52,983 nt of DNA from an uncultured Clostridia bacterium (lineage in GTDB: Bacteria; Bacillota; Clostridia; Christensenellales; Borkfalkiaceae): assembly GCA_947631325.1 (NCBI GenBank), contig CANRKX010000005.1, positions 1 to 52,983 on the forward strand, read 5' to 3'. Made by a program: the position numbers and the translations under genes. A model generated the notes under the pieces. The model made no database searches and was not told the origin of the DNA. It was given only the letters and a program-made list of their open reading frames with translations. Of this stretch, positions 1 through 8,426 are shown piece by piece (the first letter of the stretch is position 1; every line of letters starts with the position of its first letter).

Positions 1-767
1 ATGGGTTCGGCGCAGGCGAGATAGCCCAACCGCCAACCCGTCATCGCGTACGACTTGGAGACGCCGTTTATGACAATTGTGAGCTCCTTCATGGCGGGCG
101 AGCAGGCGGCTATCGAGAAGTGCTTTTCGCCCCCGTATATGAGCTTTTCGTATATTTCGTCGGAGAGGACGAGGATTTCGTGCCTTTCGCACACCTCGGC
201 AATCTTTCTTATCTCGCTCTCCACGTACACCGCGCCCGTGGGATTGGAGGGGGTGTTGAAGATGAGCATCTTCGTCTTGGGAGTTATCGCTTGCTCGAGC
301 TGCTCAGCCGTCATCTTATAGCCGCTCTCCCTCGTCGTCTTTACATAGACGGGCACGCCGCCGCAGCTCTTGACGACCTCGGGATAGGTCAACCAATAGG
401 GCGAGGGGATAATCACCTCGTCGCCGTCCTCTATCGTGGCGAATATCGCGTTGAAGATGGAGTGCTTGGCGCCGTTGGAAATTATTATCTGCGAGGGAGA
501 ATAGTCGAGATTGTTGTCCTCTTTGAACTTCTTGCAGACAGCCTTTTTGAGGGCGGGCAGACCCGCCGCGGCGACGTACTTCGTGTAGCCCTTATCGAGG
601 GCGTCCTTCGCCGCGTCTATTATGTGCGACGGGGTGTTGAAGTCGGGCTCGCCCACGCCGAAGTTGATGACGCGCTCGCCCGCGGCTTTGAGTTCGTTCG
701 CCTTTGCCGAGATTGCAAGGGTCATGCTCGGCGCAATCGCCGCGACCCTCTTTGAGACCTTTATCAT
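1..767 (-). CDS. PLP-dependent class I aminotransferase (aspartate aminotransferase type), 3' end cut by window
   Basis: Fold-type I aminotransferase that would move an amino group between an amino acid (probably aspartate) and a 2-oxoacid in the cytoplasm. The 255 visible residues start MIKVSKRVAAIAPSMTLAIS and contain the substrate-loop motif GVGEPDF near residue 37, NTPSNPTGAVY near 171, SDEIYEKL near 202 and the Schiff-base motif SKSYAMTGWR with the PLP lysine at about residue 238. About 135 C-terminal residues lie outside the window. The ATG is preceded by GGGAGGT at good spacing, which sets the start. It lies downstream of recG on the same strand but has its own promoter at 815-843. Substrate specificity cannot be told from sequence; the family call is firm. 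Confidence 0.93.
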   Translation of the reverse strand, partial: MIKVSKRVAAIAPSMTLAISAKANELKAAGERVINFGVGEPDFNTPSHIIDAAKDALDKGYTKYVAAAGLPALKKAVCKKFKEDNNLDYSPSQIIISNGAKHSIFNAIFATIEDGDEVIIPSPYWLTYPEVVKSCGGVPVYVKTTRESGYKMTAEQLEQAITPKTKMLIFNTPSNPTGAVYVESEIRKIAEVCERHEILVLSDEIYEKLIYGGEKHFSIAACSPAMKELTIVINGVSKSYAMTGWRLGYLACAEP

Positions 768-814
768 AGCAGTACCTCCCCCGCTCGCGCGGTATTCCGA
801 TTTTTTACCGTTTA

Positions 815-843
815 AGTATACATTATACGCGCGCAATTTGCAA
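815..843 (-). promoter_or_regulatory. Predicted SigA promoter of the aminotransferase
   Basis: Minus strand reads TTGCAA, 17 bases, TATACT, about 47 bases before the ATG. The rest of the recG-aminotransferase gap is AT-rich with no gene. Confidence 0.6.
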
Positions 844-951
844 TTGTTTGAAATAAAAATGCAGAGCGCGCCCGTTTTTGTGAATAATATAAATTTTTAT
901 GATAGTTTTTTATTATTTTACAGGCGGTGTTTTTAAGATTTTTGCCCCTCT

Positions 952-2955
952 TCAATTCAGAATGACGTCTTTTAACGCGCCGTACTTTTCGGCGGCGATT
1001 TTGCGGAGATTTTCGTCCGCGCCCCTTAAAAACGCCTCGTCGGAGACAGCCTTTGCCGTAAATATGACGCTGACGGGGAATTTTAAGTTTTTGAGTTCGG
1101 TCAGGATATGCCCACTCTGCCGCGTGCCCATGAAGTCTCCCCCGCCGCGCAATTTTAAGTCGGCTTCGGCAATTTCGAAGCCGTCCGCGCTGTTCTTTAT
1201 GACCGACAGCCGCTCGCGCGAGTCGGGAGAGTCGTTGCCCATCAAAAGGAAGCAATAGCTCTTTTTATCCCCCCTGCCCACTCTGCCGCGGAGCTGGTGG
1301 AGCTGGGCGAGACCGAACCTTTCGGCGTTGTAGATTATTATGGTGGTCGCCTCGGGCACGTCCACTCCCACCTCTATGACCGTGGTGGAAACGAGGCAGT
1401 CGTACCCCTCGCCCTTGAACTCCTCCATTACCCTGTTCTTCTCGGCTTCCTTCATCTTGCCGTGCAACAATCCCACCTTTAAACTTGGCAGGCGTCGTTT
1501 AACCTCGTCATATATCTCGGTGACCGACGACAGCGTGCCCTCGTCGTCGCCCTCAATCCTCGGGCAAACGAAATAGGTCTTTTCCCCCTCTTTCGCCCTC
1601 TCCGCGACATAGCCGAACATGTCGTCGTACTTCCTTTCGGGAATTATCGCCGTGGTGATGGGCAGGCGGCTTTGGGGCTTATCCTTTATGGTGGTGACGT
1701 CGAGGTCGCCGTAAAATATGAGCGAGAGAGTGCGGGGGATGGGAGTCGCGCTCATGACGAGCATATCGCACCCCTCGCCCTTTTGGGTGAGCGACGAACG
1801 CTGCGCCACGCCGAAGCGGTGCTGTTCGTCGCAGACCACGAAGGAAAGGTTGGAAAACTCCACGTCGTCCTGTATGAGGGCGTGGGTGCCGCAGACGATG
1901 GATATCTGCCCGCCCGCTATATACGCCTTTATTTTTCTCTTCTCAGCGGCGGGCGTCGAGCCCGTCAGGGTTGCGACGGGAAAATCGGGAAAGTACTTCT
2001 GAATTAATGCCGCGTTCTGCCGCGCGAGCACCTCGGTGGGGGCGATCATCGCCGCCTGATAGCCCGAGGAGACAGCCATGAATATCCCCGCGAGGGCGAC
2101 AGCCGTCTTGCCGCAGCCGACGTCGCCCTGAAGGAGCCTGTTCATTATGTGCGGGGACTTTATATTTTCGAATATCTCGTCCACCGCCGCCCGCTGACCT
2201 TGGGTGAAGGGGAAGGGAAACCTCTTTATGAATTCTTCAAGCTGTTCCCTCGTCACCGAATAGCGGTTTAAGCGCGCCTCGTCCCTGCCCCCCTTTATGA
2301 CTTTAAAGGCAGATATCAAAAGAAAATATTCCTCGAGCGCAATCCTCTCCGAAGCCCTCTTTATGTCCTCTTCGGACGTTGGGGAATGGAGTTTTTCAAA
2401 CGCCTCCTTTAAGGGCTGCAAATTGTACTTTTTTGCGATTGGTTGGGGGATATATGAGGGGCAATCCACCTTTGAAAGGGCGTTTTTTATTGCCGTTCTG
2501 ACCGCCCCCTGCGTAAGATTCCCCGACAGCGGATAGACGGGAATAATGCCCTTTAACCTTACGGCGTTGTCGGCGTTCTCAAACGAGGGGTTTACCATGC
2601 GGCAGCCCATGCCGTACTTGTTTTCCACCCTGCCGTAAAAAAGGTAGTTGCCCGGCTTTAACCGCGAAATTATATAGGGCTGATTGAACCAAATGGCGGT
2701 GAACAAAAAGCCCTGCTGCTGGCACAGAGCCTTGACATAGGGGTGCCTCGAATACTTGTTGGTCTCTACGTTCAACACCTCGCATGCCGTGAGCAACACG
2801 TCGTTGTGATAGGCGAATTTGAGGGGGGTGACCTTCCTTAAATCGAGGAAGTCGCGTGGATATAGCCTTATGAGCTGTTCCGCCGTATATATATTGAGTT
2901 TGTTGAAGTCCTTCTCCCTGTTTGAGGAGATTGACTTTACGTCTGTAAGCCGCAT
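952..2955 (-). CDS. recG: ATP-dependent DNA helicase RecG
   Basis: Branch-migrating helicase that remodels stalled replication forks and Holliday junctions. The protein is 667 residues with the chosen start MRLTDVKSISSNREKDFNKL; the ATG has GGTGG five bases upstream, whereas the longer reading frame (to 3000) lacks a ribosome site. In order one sees the N-terminal wedge/OB domain (residues 1-200), a Walker A box GDVGCGKTAVAL (usual RecG has GSGKT), the Walker B-type DEQHRFG, motif III MSATPIPRTL, and the C-terminal helicase lobe with QLRGRVGRG. It follows fakA on the same strand after a 93-base gap; the yloU-fakA-recG order is typical of Firmicutes. Confidence 0.97.
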   Translation of the reverse strand: MRLTDVKSISSNREKDFNKLNIYTAEQLIRLYPRDFLDLRKVTPLKFAYHNDVLLTACEVLNVETNKYSRHPYVKALCQQQGFLFTAIWFNQPYIISRLKPGNYLFYGRVENKYGMGCRMVNPSFENADNAVRLKGIIPVYPLSGNLTQGAVRTAIKNALSKVDCPSYIPQPIAKKYNLQPLKEAFEKLHSPTSEEDIKRASERIALEEYFLLISAFKVIKGGRDEARLNRYSVTREQLEEFIKRFPFPFTQGQRAAVDEIFENIKSPHIMNRLLQGDVGCGKTAVALAGIFMAVSSGYQAAMIAPTEVLARQNAALIQKYFPDFPVATLTGSTPAAEKRKIKAYIAGGQISIVCGTHALIQDDVEFSNLSFVVCDEQHRFGVAQRSSLTQKGEGCDMLVMSATPIPRTLSLIFYGDLDVTTIKDKPQSRLPITTAIIPERKYDDMFGYVAERAKEGEKTYFVCPRIEGDDEGTLSSVTEIYDEVKRRLPSLKVGLLHGKMKEAEKNRVMEEFKGEGYDCLVSTTVIEVGVDVPEATTIIIYNAERFGLAQLHQLRGRVGRGDKKSYCFLLMGNDSPDSRERLSVIKNSADGFEIAEADLKLRGGGDFMGTRQSGHILTELKNLKFPVSVIFTAKAVSDEAFLRGADENLRKIAAEKYGALKDVILN

Positions 2956-3048
2956 ATTCCACCGATATTTAAAAGGGCTTCGCAAAGTCGAACGCAACAT
3001 ACGGCGCAGCTTTGGGAAACCCTTTTTAGATACTTAACTTCTGAAACG

Positions 3049-4707
3049 TTATTCGAGGGATACCATGTAGTAGTACACGGGCTGCCCGCCGTAATGGAAA
3101 TCGACGTCGCAGTCGGGATAGGCTTCGGATATCTTGCCCGCAAGCTTCTCGGCGTCCTCCTCTTCAACCCCCTCGCCGTAGTAGAGGGTAATCATCTCGT
3201 GGTCGTCGTTTTTGAGGGCTTTGACGAGCTTTAAAGTCGTCTCCTCAATGTTGTCGCCCTTGGCGAGGATGCGCTTGTTGTCGAGACCTATGATATCGCC
3301 CTCTTTCAATTTGAAGCCGTTCATCGTCGTCTCGCGGACGGCGTAAGTCACCTGACCCGACGACACGTTGTCTATGGCGTGGGTCATGTTGGTCTTGTTT
3401 TCGGGAACGGAAGCTTCGGGGTTGAAGGCAAGCGCAGCCGCAAAGCCCTGCGGCACGTTCTTGGTGGGAATGACGTGAATGGTGCGCTTGTTGACGAGCG
3501 CCTTTGCCTGCTCCGCCGCCAAAATGACGTTGGAGTTGTTGGGGAACACAAAGACGTTGGAGGCGTTTATCTTCTGCACCGCGTCGGCTATGTCCTGCGC
3601 CGAGGGGTTCATGGTCTGACCGCCCTCTATCACCCTGTCGCACATCAAATCCTTGAAAATCTCTTCAAGACCGCTGCCCGCGCATATTGCGAGCATGCCC
3701 ATCTCCTTCTTCTCGGCTTCGAGCTTGGCTTTGAGGGCGCGGTTCTCCTCGAGCATGTTCTCAATCTTTATCCTGTCGAGCTCGCCGAGTTCGAGAGCGT
3801 AAGTTAGGGCAATGCCGGGGGTGTTGGTGTGGACGTGCACCTTTATCAATTCGAGGTCGCCAATACAGATGACGCTGTCGCCTATCTGCATGAGCTTTTC
3901 TTTGAGCTTGTCGATATCGGCAAGGGTGGTCATCTGCTTTAAATTTATGATGAAGAACTCGGTGCAATAGGCAAATTCGATATCGCCCAAGTCGAGATTT
4001 ATGATGTCGGAGTTGTCGCCGAATACGTCCTCGTCGCTCTTGCCCTTATCTGCCTGCACGTCGGTGGGGATTTCGCCCAATTCCGCCGTGTCGCCCGAGA
4101 GCGCCGCCAAAAAGCCGCGCATTATGGTCATGAGACCTACGCCGCCCGAGTCGACGACGCCCGCCTTCTTCAATACGGGCAGAAGTTCGGGGGTGCGGGC
4201 GAGGGCTTCGTCGCCCACTTCAATGAGGGCTGTCAGAAATTCGACGAAGTCCTTGTGCTTTGAAGCAAGCTTGCCCGCCGACTCGCTCATGAGCCTTACG
4301 ACGGTCAATATGGTGCCCTCTTTGGGTATGGAGACGGCGCCGTATGCAACCTTGGTGCCCGCTTCCATCGCCTTTGCGAAGGTCTTGGTGTCAAAACTGT
4401 CCTTGGTGTCCTTTATGACCGAACATATGCCGCGGAAGATCTGCGAGGAAATGACGCCCGAGTTCCCCCTTGCGCCCTTTAACGCGCCCTTCGAGACTGC
4501 GTCGCATATTTCCTGAAAGCGGTTTGAGGTGCAGGCGTTCATCTCGCGCACGGCAGACTGCAAGGTGAGCGACATGTTGGTGCCCGTATCTCCGTCGGGC
4601 ACGGGGAAGACGTTCAACGCGTCCACCTTTGCCCTGTTTATTTCAAGCATTCTTGCGCCCGAGGCAACCATTTTGCGGAACTCGGTGCTGTTGACTGTTT
4701 TTTGCAT
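3049..4707 (-). CDS. fakA: Fatty acid kinase ATP-binding subunit FakA (DAK2 domain, YloV type)
   Basis: FakA phosphorylates fatty acids held by a DegV-type partner (FakB), feeding exogenous fatty acids into phospholipid synthesis. At 552 residues it has the usual length (B. subtilis YloV is about 553). The N-terminal DAK2 (DhaL-like) domain shows VFPVPDGDTGTNMSLT near residue 35, the Mg/ATP-binding aspartate cluster, and GARGNSGVISSQI near 80, followed by a middle domain and a C-terminal DegV-like domain ending near HYGGQPVYYYMVSLE. The ATG has AAGGAG five bases upstream. It sits directly after the Asp23-family gene. A DegV protein at 42918-43817 is a candidate FakB. Confidence 0.95.
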   Translation of the reverse strand: MQKTVNSTEFRKMVASGARMLEINRAKVDALNVFPVPDGDTGTNMSLTLQSAVREMNACTSNRFQEICDAVSKGALKGARGNSGVISSQIFRGICSVIKDTKDSFDTKTFAKAMEAGTKVAYGAVSIPKEGTILTVVRLMSESAGKLASKHKDFVEFLTALIEVGDEALARTPELLPVLKKAGVVDSGGVGLMTIMRGFLAALSGDTAELGEIPTDVQADKGKSDEDVFGDNSDIINLDLGDIEFAYCTEFFIINLKQMTTLADIDKLKEKLMQIGDSVICIGDLELIKVHVHTNTPGIALTYALELGELDRIKIENMLEENRALKAKLEAEKKEMGMLAICAGSGLEEIFKDLMCDRVIEGGQTMNPSAQDIADAVQKINASNVFVFPNNSNVILAAEQAKALVNKRTIHVIPTKNVPQGFAAALAFNPEASVPENKTNMTHAIDNVSSGQVTYAVRETTMNGFKLKEGDIIGLDNKRILAKGDNIEETTLKLVKALKNDDHEMITLYYGEGVEEEDAEKLAGKISEAYPDCDVDFHYGGQPVYYYMVSLE

Positions 4708-4760
4708 GGTACTCCTTAATTTATATAACGCAATAAAGCCCCGACCAAATTATTATAAGG

Positions 4761-5111
4761 TCAAAGCTTTACCCCTATGACGTTGACGTTCACGGTATCC
4801 ACTATCATACCCGTGAAGCGTTCAACCCTGTATTTAATGCTCTCTTTAAGCGACTCGGCGACGGCGTTTATGGAGACGCCGTACTTTATTATGACGCTTA
4901 CGTCGATAAAAATCCTGTCGCCGTTTGTCGTAACTTTTATTCCCCTGCCGTCGGGCTGTTTTTTAAGTAGCTCGCCAAGCGAATCGGAAAGCTTGCGGGA
5001 AACGGTATCGACAATACCGTAACATTCGAGGGCGGCGTTCTTTGCCACCTTCGCTATCGCGGAATCGGATATTGAAATTTTCCCGTATACGTTGCTCGTG
5101 TTAACTGACAT
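4761..5111 (-). CDS. Asp23/Gls24 family envelope stress protein (YloU type)
   Basis: A 116-residue Asp23/Gls24 protein, a family of cytoplasmic, often membrane-associated proteins linked to cell-envelope stress; the exact role is not known. The family signature is seen in GKISISDSAIAKVAKNAALE near residues 10-29 and in the C-terminal IKYRVERFTGM followed by VDTVNVNVIGV. GGGAGA lies five bases before the ATG. It is the first gene of the minus-strand run to fakA and recG and is divergent from rpmB, the arrangement normal in Firmicutes. Confidence 0.93.
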   Translation of the reverse strand: MSVNTSNVYGKISISDSAIAKVAKNAALECYGIVDTVSRKLSDSLGELLKKQPDGRGIKVTTNGDRIFIDVSVIIKYGVSINAVAESLKESIKYRVERFTGMIVDTVNVNVIGVKL

Positions 5112-5132
5112 AATTTCTCCCGTCTGACTGTT

Positions 5133-5161
5133 ATTTTATACCATTGAAAAGGATTTTGCAA
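5133..5161 (-). promoter_or_regulatory. Predicted SigA promoter of the asp23-fakA-recG operon
   Basis: Minus strand TTGCAA, 17 bases, TAAAAT, about 21 bases before the ATG at 5111. An overlapping TATAAA would have a 15-base spacer. Confidence 0.6.
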
Positions 5162-5243
5162 GTATTTCCCGACAAATATCTTGATTTCGTACATTTATTT
5201 TGCGGTTTATGCAAATTTTTTAAAAGTTTGCCTTGATTTTTGA

Positions 5244-5272
5244 TTGATTTTTTTGAAAAGCCGTGATATATT
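5244..5272 (+). promoter_or_regulatory. Predicted SigA promoter of rpmB
   Basis: TTGATT, 17 bases, TATATT, about 63 bases before the rpmB ATG. An inverted repeat (AAAAGCCGT at 5256-5264 and ACGGCTTTT at 5293-5301, then T residues) spans the -10 and the start of the leader. Confidence 0.65.
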
Positions 5273-5335
5273 TAGAAAGGTCGTAATCTTTTACGGCTTT
5301 TTTAATCGGACAATTATCCACGGAGGTGTAAAAAT

Positions 5336-5518
5336 ATGTCGAGAGTTTGCAGCGTATGCGGAAAGGGACAGACTTCGGGCAACAACGTCAGCCATTCCAA
5401 GAGAAGGACGAGAAGGACGTTCAAGGCAAACGTACAGAAAGTTTCCTACATTTCGGAAGGAAAGCAGGTGACGGGGTACGTCTGCGCGAGGTGCCTTAAA
5501 ACCGTCGAGAGAGTTTAA
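5336..5518 (+). CDS. rpmB: 50S ribosomal protein L28
   Basis: Large-subunit ribosomal protein of 60 residues. It begins MSRVCSVCGKGQTSGNNVSH, with SKRRTRRTF in the middle and VCARCLKTVERV at the end. CxxC pairs at residues 5-8 and about 51-54 make it the zinc-binding (C+) form of L28. A strong GGAGGTG lies about eight bases before the ATG. It is a single-gene unit with its own promoter upstream and an intrinsic terminator downstream, divergent from the Asp23 gene. Confidence 0.98.
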   Translation: MSRVCSVCGKGQTSGNNVSHSKRRTRRTFKANVQKVSYISEGKQVTGYVCARCLKTVERV

Positions 5519-5540
5519 AGTTCTTTAAGCTCCCCCTTTT

Positions 5541-5575
5541 AAGCGTGCTTTTATAAGGGCGCGCTTTTTATTTTA
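5541..5575 (+). terminator. Intrinsic terminator of rpmB
   Basis: Stem AAGCGTGC / GCGCGCTT (one G-U pair) with a 10-base loop followed by TTT-A-TTTT, 22 bases after the stop codon. Confidence 0.8.
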
Positions 5576-5579
5576 CCTA

Positions 5580-5611
5580 AAAATCGCCCCGACAAACAGC
5601 GGGGCGATTTT
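5580..5611 (-). terminator. Intrinsic terminator, probably for the LRR lipoprotein gene (bidirectional)
   Basis: Perfect 11-bp arms AAAATCGCCCC / GGGGCGATTTT around a 10-base loop. On the minus strand the stem is followed by T residues, so it should end transcripts from 6788 and also back up the rpmB terminator. Confidence 0.7.
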
Positions 5612-5727
5612 CAATTTGCCGAGCCCTCTTTATCGGGGAACTCGGTGTGAACGATTACATATTCCGATGCCGAAACGCTCTCTTTCAACAATTCCAAGTC
5701 ATGTTGGGAAGCGCGATAAACGCTCAC
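5611..5727 (-). pseudogene. Possible remnant of a lost coding sequence
   Basis: Between the LRR gene stop and the terminator the minus strand has a short open frame of about 38 codons from a GTG, reading VSVYRASQHDLELL near its start and YVIVHTEFPDKEGSAN at its end. Amino-acid composition and codon use look protein-like, but there is no ribosome site and the frame is closed upstream by a stop. It could be the C-terminal scrap of a deleted gene or chance. I do not recognise the family. Confidence 0.25.
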
Positions 5728-5735
5728 TACAGGTT

Positions 5736-6788
5736 TTACGGCTTATAGGGGCTGTTGAAGGTGAAAGAGGAATTCAAAAGAGGGGAGTTGTCGAAGTTTT
5801 CGCCCTTGACGTCTACGGTCTCGGAGACGACGTCTACGGCTGCCCACTCCTCTTCGCTGCCCGCATAATACACGTATTTCAAGGCGGAGTCGTGGTGGAA
5901 GGCGTGTCCGCAATAAAAGTCGCCGTTATCCTTGAACTTCGCGCCCCCGACCTTTTTTAAGGAACGGGGAAGATAGACTGTTTCGAGGGCGGTGCAGGAG
6001 CCGAACGCCCCCTCTCCCACCGTCGCTATCCCCTCGCCGAGGACGGCAAGGCTCAAAGAAGTGCAGCTGTGGAAGGCGGCGCAACCTATCGCGGGGATTA
6101 CCGTGGGGTCGCTTTTGCCCTCTTCGACGGTCTCGGTATCGTGCATGCCGTCGGGAAGAATAATCTTTTCAAGGCTGTCGCAGAGGTAGAAACACCGCTC
6201 GCCTATGGAAATCAGGGTGGACGGAAGATTAATATTTTCTATTTCGGCGCAGTTCTCGAAAGCCTGCGCGCCGATACTTTCCACCCCCTCGGGGAGGGTT
6301 ACCAAGCTCAGCGACGCACACTGGCAGAAGGCGAGCGGACCTATTTGCTTTACGCCCGCGGGAACTTTAATTGAGCTCAGCGCGGAGTAGGCGAAACAGC
6401 CGCGGGGGATCTCTTCAAGCTCTATCCCCTCTTCAAACACCACCTCGTTGAGAGAGGGCATGTAGGCGAACGCGCCCGCGCCAATCCTTTCGACGGTGGC
6501 GGGGATTGTGAGTTTGGTTATATCGGTGCCCGAAAAGCCCGAGACGGCTATCTCCTTGACGGGGGCGTAATTTTCGGTGCCCTCTTCGCCGTAATAGGCG
6601 GGAATGGAAACTTCGCCCTTGACCCCCTTGGTAAAGCCCGTGACGGAGGCTATATAGTACTTTGCGCCGCTGTCGTCCTCGGCGAGGGTATAAGCCGTCT
6701 CGCCCGAACAGCCCGAAAACGCGGGGACGAACGCCGCGCACGTCGTCGCCGCAAGAATGAGGGCGGCTACTTTAAACGCTCTTTTCAT
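5736..6788 (-). CDS. Leucine-rich-repeat (BspA/LRR_5 type) lipoprotein
   Basis: A 350-residue predicted surface lipoprotein. The N-terminus MKRAFKVAALILAATTCAAF is a signal peptide, followed by a lipobox FSGC with the lipidated cysteine at about residue 27. From about residue 85 there are tandem repeats of the LRR_5 type, e.g. LTIPATVERIGAGAFAYMPS, VPAGVKQIGPLAFCQCASLS and LPEGVESIGAQAFENCAEIE, with the IxxxAFxxCxxL signature. Such proteins are usually extracytoplasmic binding or adhesion proteins; the ligand is unknown. The predicted -10 box ends only nine bases before the ATG and no Shine-Dalgarno is visible, so translation may be leaderless. Lgt at 49639-50406 would lipidate it. Confidence 0.9.
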   Translation of the reverse strand: MKRAFKVAALILAATTCAAFVPAFSGCSGETAYTLAEDDSGAKYYIASVTGFTKGVKGEVSIPAYYGEEGTENYAPVKEIAVSGFSGTDITKLTIPATVERIGAGAFAYMPSLNEVVFEEGIELEEIPRGCFAYSALSSIKVPAGVKQIGPLAFCQCASLSLVTLPEGVESIGAQAFENCAEIENINLPSTLISIGERCFYLCDSLEKIILPDGMHDTETVEEGKSDPTVIPAIGCAAFHSCTSLSLAVLGEGIATVGEGAFGSCTALETVYLPRSLKKVGGAKFKDNGDFYCGHAFHHDSALKYVYYAGSEEEWAAVDVVSETVDVKGENFDNSPLLNSSFTFNSPYKP

Positions 6789-6797
6789 AACTTCATC

Positions 6798-6826
6798 ATT
6801 GTATCACACGCGCGCGCAAATTGCAA
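6798..6826 (-). promoter_or_regulatory. Predicted promoter of the LRR lipoprotein, nearly leaderless
   Basis: Minus strand TTGCAA, 17 bases, TACAAT preceded by TGA (extended -10 type). Only GATGAAGTT separates the -10 from the ATG. Confidence 0.6.
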
Positions 6827-6877
6827 GCGTAATTTATATGGGGTAAAAAGGACGGGCAGGCGGGGATTATATATAGG

Positions 6878-7834
6878 CTATCCGCATACCTCTTTGAATA
6901 CCCTTAAAAAGTTGCCGTAAGCCGCCTTTTCGACTACCCGCGGTGAAATCCCCAAATCACACAGAAAATTCAATAATCGCGGCATATCTTGGGGGCAAAT
7001 TGCCGAAGAGCCCTTTGGAACGCCGTCCCAATCGCTGCCGAAAGAGGGAGTGTCTTCGCCCGCGACGGAGATTATGTGCGCAATGTGCGCGGCGACCGAG
7101 CGCATATCCTTGCCGCCGAGAAATTTATCGTAAAAGTTTACGCCGACCACCCCGCCGCAGTCGGCGATAAGGCGCAAAAGGGGGTCGGTGAGGTTGCGCG
7201 GGTGGGGAAAAAGGGCGTCGGCGCAGGAGTGGCTGGCGACGGCGGGGAGCTTTCTGCCCCGCAAAATTTCATATGCGCCGCCGTCGGAGAGGTGGGATAT
7301 ATCGACGATTATGCCCTCTTCGTCGAGGGCGGCGAGGGCTTTCCTTCCCCTCTCTTTAAGTCCGCGGCTCTCCCGCCTGTTGTCGGGGCGGACGTTGGGA
7401 TATGCCAGAGAATTTTCATTATTCCAGACGAGCGACGCCATTATGACCCCGTCGCCCTTAAGCTTTGAAATCCTCTCAAAATCCCCGCCCGTAAAGCCGA
7501 TATTTTCGGCGGTGAGGGCTAATGAGATGAGATTTTTATTCTTGGCGGCGAGGTAGTCGCCGTAATTTTTGACGGCGCAAAATCCAAAATTTTTTGAAAT
7601 TTTTTTAAAGAGAGACGCCGCCGCAGTGTATTCTGCGGCGGCGTCGCCCTCAACGAACGCCGCAAGGCACTGCAAGGCAATGCCGCCCTTTTTGAGCGTC
7701 CGCAAATTCACCTGCCCCGCAAATGCCCTCGTGAGCGCGTCGCTGTGCAGATCTATCGCGATCTGCGGCACAGAAACCTCAGGACTTTGCGCACGGGCGC
7801 GGGCGGTTTGATGCAGATTATCGTCATTTTTCAC
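6878..7834 (-). CDS. Membrane dipeptidase family (M19) zinc peptidase
   Basis: M19 (renal dipeptidase-like) metallohydrolase that cleaves dipeptides, often with a C-terminal D-residue. The zinc-site HxD is in AIDLHSDALTRAF near residue 30, the bridging glutamate probably in LTAENIG, and the family signature ASHSCADAL followed by HPRNLTD lies around residues 200-215. The 318-residue length fits. No signal peptide is seen, so it is likely cytoplasmic. The listed start is a GTG overlapping thiN by 11 bases; a GTG at 7771, preceded by TGAGGT and just before PQIAIDLHSD, is equally plausible. It is the last gene of the rpe-thiN run. Confidence 0.9.
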   Translation of the reverse strand: MKNDDNLHQTARARAQSPEVSVPQIAIDLHSDALTRAFAGQVNLRTLKKGGIALQCLAAFVEGDAAAEYTAAASLFKKISKNFGFCAVKNYGDYLAAKNKNLISLALTAENIGFTGGDFERISKLKGDGVIMASLVWNNENSLAYPNVRPDNRRESRGLKERGRKALAALDEEGIIVDISHLSDGGAYEILRGRKLPAVASHSCADALFPHPRNLTDPLLRLIADCGGVVGVNFYDKFLGGKDMRSVAAHIAHIISVAGEDTPSFGSDWDGVPKGSSAICPQDMPRLLNFLCDLGISPRVVEKAAYGNFLRVFKEVCG

Positions 7835-8426
7835 CCCTTACGACTATTAAGAGGGCAACCCCGTCCACCTCAAGATAAGCGGAAGGACTTTCGACCACGT
7901 TGGAAATACCCCTGCACTCGCCGAGCGAAATGTACTCGGGATAGGAATATTTGACCCCTCCGAAATCCATTATATGCAACTTCCCGCCGAAGGGGAACAC
8001 CGAGAAGGTCTTGCCCATATATCCGCCCAACGAAATTCTGCCCGTCTCAACGGTTATAGCGGTGTAATTCGTAATCAGTTCGCAGGCAACTCCCGCAAGA
8101 TGGGCGCGATATATTAGCTGAAGATTGCCCAAGAAGTGGTCGTCGCGGCGACCGCCGCCGCCGTAAATTTCAATCTTCTCCACTCCCTCATTGAGCATTT
8201 TATTGAGGGCTATTTCGCCGTCGGTGAAGTCCTTTTCGGAGGGATAAATCTCCTCCGGCGGGGGATTCGGAGTACAGTCGAGACTATCGAAGTCGCCGAT
8301 ATTTTTATCAATCCTCACCCTGCCCTTCGCCCAATTGTAGGCGCCGTCGCAACAGTAGACGAGAGAGTCGCCAAAATCCATATCGCCCTCATAGGGCTCG
8401 CCGTTTAAAAGTATAATGCCCTTCAT
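7824..8426 (-). CDS. thiN: Thiamine pyrophosphokinase
   Basis: Converts thiamine plus ATP to thiamine diphosphate in the cytoplasm. At 200 residues it has normal ThiN length. Motifs include CCDGAYNWA near residue 29, the catalytic metal-binding IGDFDSL near 43, SEKDFTDGEIALNKML near 63, and GGGGRRDDHFLGNLQL near 88. The C-terminal beta domain follows. Its ATG overlaps the rpe stop as ATGA, so the two are translationally coupled. The cofactor it makes would be needed by the ThDP enzyme at 24064-25908. Confidence 0.93.
   Translation of the reverse strand: MKGIILLNGEPYEGDMDFGDSLVYCCDGAYNWAKGRVRIDKNIGDFDSLDCTPNPPPEEIYPSEKDFTDGEIALNKMLNEGVEKIEIYGGGGRRDDHFLGNLQLIYRAHLAGVACELITNYTAITVETGRISLGGYMGKTFSVFPFGGKLHIMDFGGVKYSYPEYISLGECRGISNVVESPSAYLEVDGVALLIVVRGEK

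Noticed and set aside
120-755. Plus-strand frame of 211 codons
   Set aside because: Antisense to the aminotransferase with no protein family signal.
7741-8426. TPP riboswitch near thiN
   Set aside because: thiN is translationally coupled to rpe with no leader, and no THI-box motif is seen nearby.
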